This document shows positions 1 through 9,269 of a stretch of 64,000 bases of DNA, in pieces. Position numbers and translations under genes: made by a program. Source of the stretch: Clostridium_S neuense (lineage in GTDB: Bacteria > Bacillota > Clostridia > Clostridiales > Clostridiaceae); NCBI RefSeq assembly GCF_045310695.1, contig NZ_JBJIAA010000005.1, positions 186,001 to 250,000 on the forward strand, read 5' to 3'. The notes under the pieces are model-generated. The model did no database searches and was not told the origin of the DNA. It saw only the letters and a list, made by a program, of their open reading frames with translations. Within the stretch, counting starts at the first letter, position 1; the number at the start of each line of letters is the position of its first letter.

Positions 1-4
1 TGCT

Positions 5-2014
5 ATGGCTATAACCTTGGATGATGAACTGCCAGAAATGCCTAAGTTTGTAGAAGGAATTAGAAGAGCACCAGATAGAGGCTACAGTTTAGATAAAAAA
101 CAAACTGAGGTAGCACTAAAAAATGCACTAAGATATATAAATCCTAAATATCATGAAAAACTAATTCCAGAATTTTTACATGAACTTACGACAAGAGGCA
201 GAATATATGGATATAGATTTAGACCAGAGGGCAGAATATACGGAAAGTCAATAGATGAATACAAGGGTAATTGTATTGAAGGCAAAGCTTTTCAGGTTAT
301 GATAGATAACAATCTTGATTTTGAAGTAGCATTATATCCTTATGAACTTGTCACCTACGGAGAAACAGGCTCTGTATGCCAAAACTGGATGCAGTATAGG
401 CTGATAAAAAAGTATCTTGAAGTATTAACAGATGAACAAACACTGGTTGTGGAATCTGGACATCCACTTGGATTATTTAAATCTAAAAAAGAAGCTCCAA
501 GAGTTATAATAACAAATGCACTTATGGTTGGAATGTTTGATAACCTTCATGACTGGGAAGTTGCAGAGCAAATGGGCGTAGCAAACTATGGGCAAATGAC
601 AGCAGGCGGTTGGATGTATATAGGACCACAGGGAATAGTTCATGGAACTTATAATACTCTTTTAAATGCAGGGAGAATGAAGCTTGGCATACCTAATGAT
701 GGAGATTTAAGAGGACATTTATTCATAACTTCAGGACTTGGGGGAATGAGTGGTGCTCAACCAAAAGCTGTTGAAATAGCAAGAGGTGTAGGAATTATAG
801 CAGAGGTTGATGAATCGAGAATAAAGACTAGATTTGATCAAGGTTGGGTAGGCAAGGTATCTTCGGATTTAGATGAAATATTTAAGCTAGCAAAGGAATA
901 CTTAGATAAAAAAGAAACTATATCAATTGCATATCATGGAAATATAGTTGACTTACTTGAATATGTGGTTAATAATAATATAAAAGTTGATTTGATGTCA
1001 GATCAAACTTCATGTCATGCTGCCTATGATGGAGGATACTGTCCGCAGGGACTTACCTTTGAAGAGAGAACAGAATTACTAAGTAGTGACAGAGAGAAGT
1101 TTAAAGAACTGGTAGATAAAAGCTTAAGACACCACTATGAACTCATAAAGAAATGTACAGATAAAGGCACTTATTTCTTCGATTATGGTAACTCCTTCTT
1201 AAAGGCAGTATATGATGCTGGCGTTAAGGAAATTTCTAAAAATGGAGTGGATGATAAAGACGGCTTTGTACTTCCATCTTACGTTGAAGATATCATGGGA
1301 CCACAGCTTTTTGATTATGGTTATGGACCATTTAGATGGGTATGTTTAAGCGGAAAAAATGAAGATTTAATAAAGACTGATAAGGCAGCAATGAGCTGTA
1401 TTGATCCAGACAGAAGATATCAAGATAGAGATAACTATAATTGGATAAAGGATGCTGAAGAAAACAAGCTAGTTGTTGGAACTAAGGCAAGAATACTTTA
1501 TCAGGATGCAGAAGGCAGAAGAGACATAGCTCTTAAATTCAATGAAATGGTTAGAAATGGGGAGATAGGACCAGTTATGATTGGAAGAGACCATCATGAT
1601 GTAAGTGGAACTGATTCACCATTTAGAGAAACAGCAAACATAAAAGATGGAAGTAATGTAATGGCTGATATGGCAATTCAATGTTATGCGGGAAATGCAG
1701 CAAGAGGCATGAGTTTAGTTGCTCTTCATAATGGCGGAGGAGTTGGAATAGGAAAATCAATAAACGGAGGTTTTGGACTTGTACTTGATGGAAGTGAAAA
1801 AACCGATGAAATTATAAAAAGTGCTATTATGTGGGATGTAATGGGAGGCGTAGCAAGAAGAAGCTGGGCTAGAAATGAACATTCAATAGAAACTGTAATC
1901 ACATTTAATAAGAAATACAAAGGTGAAAGCCACATAACTTTGCCATATTTAACAGATGAAACATTACTAAAAGAAAATATTGAAGGTTATTTTAAAGAGG
2001 AGAACAATGGATAA
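5..2014 (+). CDS. hutU: Urocanate hydratase (urocanase)
   Basis: Converts urocanate to 4-imidazolone-5-propanoate in histidine breakdown, using tightly bound NAD+ as electrophile. The 669-residue protein is the long form of the family; many bacterial urocanases are about 555 residues. The glycine-rich NAD-binding stretch GLGGMSGAQPKA lies near residues 243-254. Conserved blocks SDQTSCHAAYDGGYCPQG (about 332-349), GRDHHDVSG (about 527-535) and HNGGGVGIGKSINGGFG follow in the expected order. The start lies only four bases into the window, so its ribosome site cannot be checked and a slightly earlier start is possible. It overlaps hutI by 8 bp, so the two are translationally coupled. Other hut genes, such as hutH, would be expected just upstream, outside the window. 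Confidence 0.96.
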   Translation: MAITLDDELPEMPKFVEGIRRAPDRGYSLDKKQTEVALKNALRYINPKYHEKLIPEFLHELTTRGRIYGYRFRPEGRIYGKSIDEYKGNCIEGKAFQVMIDNNLDFEVALYPYELVTYGETGSVCQNWMQYRLIKKYLEVLTDEQTLVVESGHPLGLFKSKKEAPRVIITNALMVGMFDNLHDWEVAEQMGVANYGQMTAGGWMYIGPQGIVHGTYNTLLNAGRMKLGIPNDGDLRGHLFITSGLGGMSGAQPKAVEIARGVGIIAEVDESRIKTRFDQGWVGKVSSDLDEIFKLAKEYLDKKETISIAYHGNIVDLLEYVVNNNIKVDLMSDQTSCHAAYDGGYCPQGLTFEERTELLSSDREKFKELVDKSLRHHYELIKKCTDKGTYFFDYGNSFLKAVYDAGVKEISKNGVDDKDGFVLPSYVEDIMGPQLFDYGYGPFRWVCLSGKNEDLIKTDKAAMSCIDPDRRYQDRDNYNWIKDAEENKLVVGTKARILYQDAEGRRDIALKFNEMVRNGEIGPVMIGRDHHDVSGTDSPFRETANIKDGSNVMADMAIQCYAGNAARGMSLVALHNGGGVGIGKSINGGFGLVLDGSEKTDEIIKSAIMWDVMGGVARRSWARNEHSIETVITFNKKYKGESHITLPYLTDETLLKENIEGYFKEENNG

Positions 2015-3254
2015 GATAATAATTTTTAATGCAAGTGAAATAGCAACACCAACTGGAAGTAAAGCTAAATATGGTAAAGAGGATATGAATGATATCTCCA
2101 TTATAAAAAATGGATCTATTGTAATTGAAAATGGTCTCATTAGAGATGTGGGACCAACTTCAAGTATTACTAAAAAGTATAATCTAAGTAAGTATAATAT
2201 TATAGATGCTAAGGATAAAGCTATAGTTCCGGGCTTTGTAGATGCCCATACTCACTTTATTTTTGGTGGCTATAGGGAAGAGGAATTTTTTCAAAGGATC
2301 AATGGAATAAGTTATATGGAAATCATGAATAATGATGGCGGCATAGAAAGTACAGTAAAGAAGACAAGGAATATGACCTTTAAAGATCTTTACGAGCTTG
2401 GTTTTGACAGACTTAATTCTATGCTTGCCTTTGGAATAACGACGGTAGAAGGCAAAAGTGGATATGGACTTGATTTTCATACAGAAACAAAGCAGCTGAA
2501 GGTTATGAAAAAGCTGGATGAAAATCATCCTGTTGACATTGCAGCAACCTTTTTAGGAGCACATGCTATTCCACAAGAATATAAGGGCAAGACCAATGAA
2601 TATATTGATTTTATGATTGAAAAACTCTATCCGTATATAGTTAGAAACAAGCTTTCTGAGTTTTGTGATGTTTTCTGTGAAGATGGAGTGTTTTCAATAG
2701 AAGAATCGAGAAGACTGCTTCTAGAAGCTAAAAAATTAGGCTTCAAATTAAAGGTTCATGCGGATGAAATTTCAGCTTTTGGTGGAGCAGAGCTTGCAGC
2801 TTCAATTGGTGCTATTTCAGCAGATCATCTGCTAAATGTATCCGAAGAAGGAATAAGAGAGATGGTAAAAAATGAAGTCGTATCGGTGCTGCTTCCTGCT
2901 ACTGCATTTACACTGGATAAACCTTTTGCAAATGCAAGAAAAATGATAGACAGCGGCTGTGCAATTGCACTAGGTAGTGACTATAACCCTGGAAGTTGTT
3001 TCTCTAATTCAATACCACTTATAATTTCCTTGGCATGCATTAAGATGAGAATGACACCAGAAGAAATCTTAACAGCGCTAACTATAAATGGAGCGGCTGC
3101 TTTAGATAGGGAAACCTCTATAGGAAGTATTGAAATTGGAAAGAAGGCAGATATGCTCATATTAAAATACCCAAGTTATAAATACCTTATGTACAATACA
3201 GGAATTAATATTGTTGAAAAAGTAATAAAAAATGGTGAAGTAACAGTATCTTAG
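2007..3254 (+). CDS. hutI: Imidazolonepropionase
   Basis: Metal-dependent amidohydrolase that opens imidazolone propanoate to N-formimino-L-glutamate, the step after HutU. The ATG at 2007 is chosen because AAAGAGGAGA sits just upstream (1994-2003) inside the hutU end; a TTG at 1980 in the same frame has no ribosome site. This gives 415 residues, the normal family length. Metal ligands of the amidohydrolase barrel are visible: DAHTHF near residue 80, VHADE near 250, SADHL near 272 and GSDYNPGS near 325. It overlaps hutU by 8 bp and is followed after 51 bp by a HutD-family gene, making a hutU-hutI-hutD operon. Confidence 0.96.
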   Translation: MDKIIIFNASEIATPTGSKAKYGKEDMNDISIIKNGSIVIENGLIRDVGPTSSITKKYNLSKYNIIDAKDKAIVPGFVDAHTHFIFGGYREEEFFQRINGISYMEIMNNDGGIESTVKKTRNMTFKDLYELGFDRLNSMLAFGITTVEGKSGYGLDFHTETKQLKVMKKLDENHPVDIAATFLGAHAIPQEYKGKTNEYIDFMIEKLYPYIVRNKLSEFCDVFCEDGVFSIEESRRLLLEAKKLGFKLKVHADEISAFGGAELAASIGAISADHLLNVSEEGIREMVKNEVVSVLLPATAFTLDKPFANARKMIDSGCAIALGSDYNPGSCFSNSIPLIISLACIKMRMTPEEILTALTINGAAALDRETSIGSIEIGKKADMLILKYPSYKYLMYNTGINIVEKVIKNGEVTVS

Positions 3255-3305
3255 AAAGGCATTTTAATTAGTTTTAATTATATAAATTAAGGTTGTGAGC
3301 ATTCA

Positions 3306-3908
3306 GTGGGTTATAAAATAAAAATAATAAAAAAAGACCAGTATTCAATTTCTAAGTGGTCAGGTGGACAAACTACAGAGCTTTATATTTATCCAGAGAA
3401 CTCTAAATACAAAGATAGAAATTTTATGTGGAGAATAAGCTCTGCAACAATGGACATAGAAGAGTCAACATTTACGCATTTGCCTGGTTTTGCAAGAGAA
3501 CTCATGGTTATTGATGGTGAAACTACTTTAGAGCATGAGGGTAAGCATAAGGTTACTTTAAGGACATTTGAAAAAGATAGCTTCATGGGAGACTGGACTA
3601 CTAAAAGCTTTGGCAAGGCTTCGGATTTTAATTTAATGACCTCAAAGGATTGCAGCGGAAGCTTGGAGGTTTTTGAGGTTAAAGATAAACTTTGCATTAA
3701 GCTAGAAAATGGGGAGAATAGATTCAATGTTAGCCAATACTTTTATCCTGTTGGAGGAAGTATTGAAATTCAAATTAAGGATGACAGGTTTCATGTGGAG
3801 GAAAAGGATTTATTTCTTATAGATTATTCATATTGGAAAGAAAAAATTGATATTATGAATAATTCTCCAAATGCAATTAAAATTATAACTGCTGTGGTTA
3901 AATACTAA
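3306..3908 (+). CDS. hutD: HutD/Ves family cupin-like protein
   Basis: A 200-residue protein of the HutD (PF05962) family, whose members have a bicupin-like fold. The family hallmark near the N-terminus is seen as SKWSGGQTTELYIYP, followed by WRISSATMDIEESTFTHLPGFARELMVI split over residues 40-70. In pseudomonads HutD is proposed to limit excessive hut expression, possibly by binding a pathway intermediate; that role is inferred here from family and position. The GTG start at 3306 has AAGG at 3289-3292, a rather long spacing, so the exact start is uncertain. The gene ends directly at the tip of a repeat element. Confidence 0.85.
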   Translation: MGYKIKIIKKDQYSISKWSGGQTTELYIYPENSKYKDRNFMWRISSATMDIEESTFTHLPGFARELMVIDGETTLEHEGKHKVTLRTFEKDSFMGDWTTKSFGKASDFNLMTSKDCSGSLEVFEVKDKLCIKLENGENRFNVSQYFYPVGGSIEIQIKDDRFHVEEKDLFLIDYSYWKEKIDIMNNSPNAIKIITAVVKY

Positions 3909-4115
3909 GGAACAATGCTTCGTCATACTAAAAAGTTCTATAAAAGATAATTTTTTTGGCCTTTTTATGAAAAATACAGTGTAAATATAGTTAAAGATAA
4001 ACCACATTGAAAAGGTTTATCTTTAACCAATAGAAATTGATGTTAATATAAAGATTAGTTGGCTACAAATATTCATATCTAAATTCCGTAGGAGCGAAGC
4101 ATTGTTACTTCGCGC
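3905..4115. repeat. TAACAATGCTTCG palindromic element, copy 1
   Basis: Inverted tips AACAATGCTTCGTC (about 3912) and CGAAGCATTGTTACTTC (about 4098) bound a 200-bp segment. Related copies occur at about 34062, 36709 and 60117. The right tip overlaps the last codons and the stop codon of the aminotransferase on the minus strand. The middle holds a second inverted repeat (AAAGATAAACC to GGTTTATCTTT, about 3993-4028) that resembles the GATAAAC element family found elsewhere in the window. No coding capacity was seen. Confidence 0.75.
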
Positions 4116-5295
4116 AGTATTCTTCTAAAGCTTTTTCTAAAATAACTATTGAATTTTGTATGTCTTCAACGTTTGTGCAATATGAAAATCTAGCTTCATT
4201 TTTACCAAGGCCCTCTGTTGCGTAAAAGCCAGAACCAGGAGCGAACATTACAGTTGCACCATTGTAGGAGAAATCTGTTAAAAGCCATTTTGCAAAAGTT
4301 TCTGCATCATCAACTGGAAGTTTTGCAAGCATATAAAAGGCTCCCTTTGGTTTACTGCATATTACATTAGGTATACTTGAAAGACCATTGTACATAATGT
4401 CTCTTCTTTTTTTATACTGCATTTTTACTTCTGTAATGTAGCTATTCATAGTGTTTATTAAGTTTGAAGCAGCATATTGCTCTATAGTTGAAACACATAA
4501 TCTTGCCTGACATAATTTTAATATTTGATGCATAAGCTCTTTATTTTTAGAAGCAACAAGACCTATTCTGGCACCACAAGCACTATAGTGTTTTGAAATA
4601 CTGTCTACAAGTATGATTCTATCAAGTATATCAGTTAAATGCATACAGGAGTTATATGGAACGTTATCAAAGATAAATTGTCTGTACACTTCATCTGATA
4701 TTATAAATAAGTCGTGCTCTTTTGCAATTTCTCCAAGCATTTTAAGTTCTTCATAGGAATAAACTGTTCCAGTTGGGTTGCAAGGATTTGATATAAGTAT
4801 ACATCTTGTTCTATCTGTTATTTTAGCTTCAATTTCTTCTTTAGATGGAAGATGAAAATCGTTTTCTATTTTTGTTTCAACAGGAACTATATGTGCTCCA
4901 GCTACTTTTGCAAAACTACTGTAGTTTGAGTAAAATGGCTCAGGAGATATAACCTCATCGCCAGGGTCGCAGGTAGCCATAATTGCAAACTGAATTGCTT
5001 CACTTCCACCGTGAGTTATCATAAGCTCGTCTTTATCAAAATATATGTTAGAATCTGCAAGTGATTGTATAAAACTTTCTATAAGTTTATCTATACCTTG
5101 AGAATCTGAGTATTTTATTATTTCTTCTTTAAAGTCAGTAACACCTTGAAAAAATGTATCTGGTGTTTTGACATCAGGCTGTCCTATGTTTAAATGGTAT
5201 ACCTTTACACCTTTATTTTCTGCTTCCTTTGCGTAAGGAGCAAGCTTTCTTATTGGTGAATAATCCATATCTAAAATTCTATTTGAAAAGTTCAA
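4105..5295 (-). CDS. PLP-dependent class I/II aminotransferase
   Basis: A 396-residue fold-type I aminotransferase of the aspartate/aromatic aminotransferase group. The Schiff-base lysine lies in SISKHYSACGARIG near residue 235. ISNPCNPTGTVYS near 170 and ISDEVYRQF near 200 supply the usual PLP contacts. The start is TTG at 5295, preceded at 8 bases by AAGGAGG inside the end of the regulator gene; only one base separates the two genes, so they are co-translated. The substrate cannot be told from sequence. Pairing with a MocR-type regulator suggests vitamin B6 or amino-acid linked control (inference). Its last two sense codons and stop come from the tip of a repeat element. Confidence 0.9.
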   Translation of the reverse strand: MNFSNRILDMDYSPIRKLAPYAKEAENKGVKVYHLNIGQPDVKTPDTFFQGVTDFKEEIIKYSDSQGIDKLIESFIQSLADSNIYFDKDELMITHGGSEAIQFAIMATCDPGDEVISPEPFYSNYSSFAKVAGAHIVPVETKIENDFHLPSKEEIEAKITDRTRCILISNPCNPTGTVYSYEELKMLGEIAKEHDLFIISDEVYRQFIFDNVPYNSCMHLTDILDRIILVDSISKHYSACGARIGLVASKNKELMHQILKLCQARLCVSTIEQYAASNLINTMNSYITEVKMQYKKRRDIMYNGLSSIPNVICSKPKGAFYMLAKLPVDDAETFAKWLLTDFSYNGATVMFAPGSGFYATEGLGKNEARFSYCTNVEDIQNSIVILEKALEEYCAK

Positions 5296-5296
5296 T

Positions 5297-6748
5297 TTAA
5301 ATCCTCCTTAAAGATTCTTTAATAGTATCTCCAATTATCTTAAAACCACGTTCTATTTCTTCTTTGCTTACTCTTGAAAAACTAAGTCTAAAGGTATCTT
5401 CGCCGCTATTATTAGTAAAAAATATATCACCAGGGGTAAAGATTACTCCTTTTTTGTAGCATTCTTTCATTACCTTTCGTGAGTTTACACCTTTGACCTC
5501 TATAAAAATATGAAGTCCACCCTCACCAGATAGTTTCGTATAGGGTATATATAAATTAGCATATTTTATTGCAAGTTCATATTTTTCTTTGTAATACTTT
5601 TTTGCTTTTTTAACATATTTATCGAAGTTACCTACCATAAGGTATTCATATAGTATTGCCTGATCTAAAAAGGAGGTATGAATGTTTCGGCTCCTTTTTA
5701 TGCTTTCGAGATAGGATATAAGCTCCTTGTCCGCGGCTATCCATCCAATTCGCATTCCGGGAAAAAGTATTTTTGAAAAGCTCCCTATATATATAACACT
5801 ATTTCCTCTTCCATTTAACGCTGCTATTGGAGTTATAGTTGAGTTTGAGTATCTTAGTTCTTCGTTAAAACCATCCTCAATTATTGGAACCTTATAATTA
5901 TTTAATAATTTAAGCACAGATAAACGTTTTTGTGAAGACATAACTATGCCTGTCGGATTGTGATAGGATGGTATTAAATAAGCGGCTTTAGGTGGTCTTC
6001 CTTCTTTTAATTCTTTTTCAAGTTCAAAAGCATTTATTCCATCCTCCTCCATAGCTATGCCAGTGATATTTAAATCGTGGAGCTTCATAAGCTTTATTGC
6101 TGTGTTATGAGTAGGATTTTCACAAATTATTTTATCACCAGGTTCTGTAATGGAGGATAAAACAATATCAAAACCTTCTGTGAATCCGTTGGTTATAAGT
6201 ATATCTTTATTTTCAAAATCAATTCCCTTGTCAGACATATATTTTTTTAGACAATCAATTAAAGGTTTATATCCCTTTGCATAGCCGTAATTTAATATGT
6301 TATTTCCTTCAAGAGAAAGTATGTTTAAGAAATCTCTTTTAAATTCCTCTAAATCAAATAAATTCTTGTCTGGTGAAATGCTGTCAAAGGAAATCATTCC
6401 TTTTTTACTTCTCATTTCGTGCTTTATTATGTCTAAATTTTCTGCTTTTTTAGTGTAATCATTAATGATTGACCCCCATTTAAGATGCTGACCTGTATTA
6501 GAACGGATTTTTTTACCAGATATAAAGGTTCCCTTACCCTTTGTTGTGGATATAAAACCTTCATCACAGAGAGTTTCATATACCTTTATTATGGTGTTTC
6601 TGCTCACCTTTAACATTAATCCCATTTCTCTTGTTGAAGGTAGTTTTTCACCGCTTTGAAGAAGCCCTTCATTAATCAGTTTCTTTATATAATCTTCAAT
6701 TTGCAACTTTTTGGAAGTCTTATCATTTAACTTTAAATCAAAAATCAT
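5297..6748 (-). CDS. MocR-type (GntR/aminotransferase) transcription regulator
   Basis: A 483-residue fusion of an N-terminal GntR winged helix (about residues 15-80; LPSTREMGLMLKVSRNTI) and a complete aminotransferase-like domain (about 115-480) with the PLP lysine in SFSKILFPGMRIGW near residue 325. This MocR/PdxR architecture senses PLP or an amino-acid adduct and usually controls a neighbouring gene. The partner here is probably the aminotransferase one base downstream. The ATG at 6748 is preceded by GAGGTG. The 282 bp between this gene and the HD-GYP gene hold the divergent promoters; I could not define an operator in them. Confidence 0.92.
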   Translation of the reverse strand: MIFDLKLNDKTSKKLQIEDYIKKLINEGLLQSGEKLPSTREMGLMLKVSRNTIIKVYETLCDEGFISTTKGKGTFISGKKIRSNTGQHLKWGSIINDYTKKAENLDIIKHEMRSKKGMISFDSISPDKNLFDLEEFKRDFLNILSLEGNNILNYGYAKGYKPLIDCLKKYMSDKGIDFENKDILITNGFTEGFDIVLSSITEPGDKIICENPTHNTAIKLMKLHDLNITGIAMEEDGINAFELEKELKEGRPPKAAYLIPSYHNPTGIVMSSQKRLSVLKLLNNYKVPIIEDGFNEELRYSNSTITPIAALNGRGNSVIYIGSFSKILFPGMRIGWIAADKELISYLESIKRSRNIHTSFLDQAILYEYLMVGNFDKYVKKAKKYYKEKYELAIKYANLYIPYTKLSGEGGLHIFIEVKGVNSRKVMKECYKKGVIFTPGDIFFTNNSGEDTFRLSFSRVSKEEIERGFKIIGDTIKESLRRI

Positions 6749-7030
6749 ATTTACACCTCAACATATATTGTGACATAAATTTATAAATAAAAAAAGAGCC
6801 ACTTTAGATATATTTTGAGGTAATATTGGTTTATTAAACCTGTACTAGCTTATAAGTTATAATTGAATGTGAAGTGAAACTCTTATAAATATATAAAATA
6901 ATTGTTTTTTAGACATGATATGTTACAATATATTTATAATTACTGATATATAACAGAAGGTTAAAATATTGAAGATTTCAGATAAAGTGTATTATATATA
7001 TACTTCATTTAGTATTGGAGGTATGATGTG

Positions 7031-8077
7031 ATGGCAAAAAATATTGTTAATATATCGAAGTGCAAAACTGGGGACGTGCTTGGGGAAGATATATTTAACT
7101 ATAATGGTATCAAGATAGTAAGCAAAAATACAATTATAAATGAGTATATAAAGAAAAGACTTCGGGAGTTCGGAATTTTTAAGGTATGCATATGTAAGTG
7201 TGATGAAGAGGACTATAATAAAGACATAAAATATCTTAATTTTAAGAAGGAATATGAGGATATTATTATATCTACGCAAAAGTTAATTTTTGATATATTT
7301 ACAGGGAGCGGAATTAATTGCAATAGAGTTATAGCAATTACAAATAGGATATATGATAAGGCTTTTGATACGGACTGCATTATGAAATATATGTTGGACT
7401 TGCAAAGTACAGATGAATACACCTTTGTTCATAGTGTTAATGTAGCTTTTTATTCAATGCTTATTGGAAGATGGATGAAAATGTCTGAGGAGCAAATGAA
7501 GGAGCTTATTCAAGCTGGAATACTTCATGATATAGGAAAAATGAAAGTGGACAATAAAATATTAAATAAGCCGGCTAAACTTACATATGAAGAGTTTGAA
7601 GAAATGAAAAAGCATCCTCTTTATGGTTATGATATAGTAAAAGAAGCACAGGAAATCAGTGAGGATACGAAAAAGGCAATACTTCTTCACCATGAGAGAA
7701 CGGATGGTTCTGGATATCCATATAATTTGCCAGAGAATAGAATAAGTTTATATGCAAAAGTTATAGCCATAGCTGATACTTATGATGCTATGACTTCTAA
7801 TAGAGTATATAAAAGGAAGGTTACACCATTTAGAGCCTTTAATATGTTTTTAACGGAGGGTCTTTCACTTTACGATGTTGAAGTATTAAATGTATTTTTA
7901 AGTAATATTTCTTTATACTATATAGGAAGCAATGTGCTGCTAAGTAATGGAGAAAAGGGTAAAATAGTGTACATACCACCCTATGATATTTTAAGTCCTA
8001 TTGTTAAGGTGGAAGATAATTACTTAGATTTTTCTCGAAAAAGCAATGATATAAGAATAGAAGAGGTTACAATTTAA
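7031..8077 (+). CDS. HD-GYP domain protein, probable cyclic-di-GMP phosphodiesterase
   Basis: A 348-residue cytoplasmic protein with an HD-GYP domain in its second half: HSVNVAFYS (about 137), GILHDIGKMK (about 165) and HHERTDGSGYP (about 220). HD-GYP enzymes hydrolyse cyclic-di-GMP to pGpG or GMP. The N-terminal 110 residues match the small unassigned domain often found before HD-GYP in clostridia and hold no receiver or PAS signature. GGAGG at 7017-7021 could serve either the ATG at 7031 or the GTG at 7028. The gene is monocistronic and converges on abrB across a shared terminator. Confidence 0.9.
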   Translation: MAKNIVNISKCKTGDVLGEDIFNYNGIKIVSKNTIINEYIKKRLREFGIFKVCICKCDEEDYNKDIKYLNFKKEYEDIIISTQKLIFDIFTGSGINCNRVIAITNRIYDKAFDTDCIMKYMLDLQSTDEYTFVHSVNVAFYSMLIGRWMKMSEEQMKELIQAGILHDIGKMKVDNKILNKPAKLTYEEFEEMKKHPLYGYDIVKEAQEISEDTKKAILLHHERTDGSGYPYNLPENRISLYAKVIAIADTYDAMTSNRVYKRKVTPFRAFNMFLTEGLSLYDVEVLNVFLSNISLYYIGSNVLLSNGEKGKIVYIPPYDILSPIVKVEDNYLDFSRKSNDIRIEEVTI

Positions 8078-8095
8078 ATTGTTAACCTCTTTTTA
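8062..8095. terminator. Rho-independent terminator between HD-GYP gene and abrB
   Basis: The inverted repeat AGAGGTTA / TAACCTCT around an AATTTAAATT core is followed by a T-run on the plus strand. The stop codon of the HD-GYP gene lies inside the stem. It may act on both strands. Confidence 0.8.
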
Positions 8096-8115
8096 AGTAA
8101 ATAATTTATTATAGA

Positions 8116-8370
8116 TTATTCTTGTAATGAATCTAGCTTGTCTAAACATTCCTTACAAACACGTATGCCTTTGAAGTATGTGATATCACTTAATGAATTG
8201 CAAAATGTGCAGCCTGGTGAGTATTTTCTCAAGATGATATGGTTTTCTTCCTCATCAATAAAGATTTCTAATGAGTCACCTTCGCTTATAGCTAATTGAG
8301 ATCTAGTTTCCTTTGGAATTACTATTCTTCCTAATTCGTCAACTTTCCTTACGATTCCTATTGAGTTCAT
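8116..8370 (-). CDS. abrB: AbrB-family transition-state regulator
   Basis: An 84-residue protein with the AbrB/MazE swapped-hairpin DNA-binding domain (SIGIVRKVDELGRIVIPKE, residues 2-20). The C-terminal region holds two CxxC pairs (CTFC and CKEC), a zinc-knuckle-like pattern seen in clostridial AbrB proteins. The ATG at 8370 is chosen over the in-frame GTG at 8379, because the GTG overlaps the ribosome site GAGGTG. AbrB homologues repress stationary-phase functions, and in solventogenic clostridia they affect the acid-to-solvent switch and sporulation. The large upstream region contains a near-perfect palindrome at 8463-8488 that could be a control site. Confidence 0.93.
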   Translation of the reverse strand: MNSIGIVRKVDELGRIVIPKETRSQLAISEGDSLEIFIDEEENHIILRKYSPGCTFCNSLSDITYFKGIRVCKECLDKLDSLQE

Positions 8371-8462
8371 ATTTTTCACCTCTAAAATTTATTATATTTT
8401 AAATTTTATAGGAAAAATAAAAAAAATCAAGGTATATAGCTTCATTATATGGAACATTTATG

Positions 8463-8488
8463 AAATTTTGCGAAAATTTTTTCGCAAA
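8463..8488. promoter_or_regulatory. Palindrome upstream of abrB
   Basis: TTTTGCGAAAA and TTTTTTCGCAAAA form an inverted repeat about 100 bp upstream of the abrB start. No T-run fits either neighbouring gene, so an operator is more likely than a terminator. The binding protein is unknown. Confidence 0.4.
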
Positions 8489-8674
8489 AAAGGCTATAAG
8501 AGGAAAAAATTTCCTGAGTTTATGCAATAGAAGTTAAAAACATGATTTGGAAAAAATAAAAGCTGTTTTTATAAGTTTAATAAATTTCATAGTATTATGC
8601 TTAAAAAAAGCAAATGTATATTTTCTTGCTTGACGCTTTAAACTATATTTGTTAATATAATTTCAATATTTAAA

Positions 8675-8940
8675 AGCTTTGATAAGAAGGAGTATGTGTA
8701 TTTCTGAAATAAAGAGAAGGAATGTGGGTGTAAATTTCCTATGAGGAATGCATGGAAGGTAGTCTTTGAGCTTTGAACCGAACGCCTTAGTGGTAAGTAG
8801 ACTTCAACGGAGTTCCACCGTTAAAAGGAAAGTAATATCGGCTTTGCGCCTGTATTATATTGAGAGCGTGTTTAGACACGAATTTAGGTGGTACCGCGAA
8901 TTTACACTTCGTCCTTTGTTTTAGGATGAAGCTTTTTTTA
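8675..8940 (+). promoter_or_regulatory. T-box leader of the ilvBN operon
   Basis: The T-box core AGGTGGTACCGCG is at 8886-8898. It follows a structured leader with an AGTA-like box (GAAGGAGTATG, about 8687) and a stem-loop CAACGGAG...CTCCACCGTT-like near 8808-8824. It is followed directly by a terminator hairpin, the normal layout in which uncharged tRNA stabilises the antiterminator. Expected ligand is a branched-chain tRNA given ilvB downstream, but I could not settle the specifier codon by eye. Confidence 0.92.
8907..8938 (+). terminator. T-box intrinsic terminator
   Basis: CTTCGTCCT and AGGATGAAG form a stem followed by seven T residues. It lies immediately after the T-box core and is the regulated terminator of the leader. 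Confidence 0.9.
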
Positions 8941-9004
8941 TCTATATGAGAAATTACAGGGAATGCTTAGAGGGCAGGAATGAAGTATTTACAGGCAATT
9001 TTAA

Positions 9005-9182
9005 AATAATAGAGTAGAGTGTAGAGTGAAGGATGATTTATCTTCCTTTCGTCAGATAAATCTATATTATATAAAAGAATAGAATGATGTTCAGCTTTGC
9101 TAAACGAATATAACAGGGCTTATTTTGAAATGGCGGCAGCAGAAAATTAACATTCACTCTACTCTTTACTCTCTACTCTGAA
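9005..9182. repeat. GAGTA-tipped palindromic element, copy A
   Basis: The left tip is AGAGTAGAGTGTAGAGTGAA followed by GGATGATTTATC. The right tip is CATTCACTCTACTCTTTACTC at 9150-9179, its reverse complement in type. The interior is non-coding with short hairpins. The element lies between the T-box terminator and ilvB, so it is within the ilv leader transcript. Related copies lie near 32424, 38357, 61361 and 63237. Confidence 0.8.
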
Positions 9183-9269
9183 AAAGGGTTAATTGGAGAA
9201 AAATAATTTTTAGCTAGTAAAAAGCTTAAAGATAGTATATTAATATAAATTATATAAGGGGTGTTGTTA

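Noticed and set aside
1726..1935. Minus-strand open frame inside hutU
   Set aside because: It is antisense to strongly conserved urocanase codons and has no ribosome site.
9005..9182. CRISPR-like appearance of the repeated GAGTA words
   Set aside because: The units are 5-8 bases in inverted blocks, not direct repeats of about 30 bp separated by unique spacers, and no cas gene is present.
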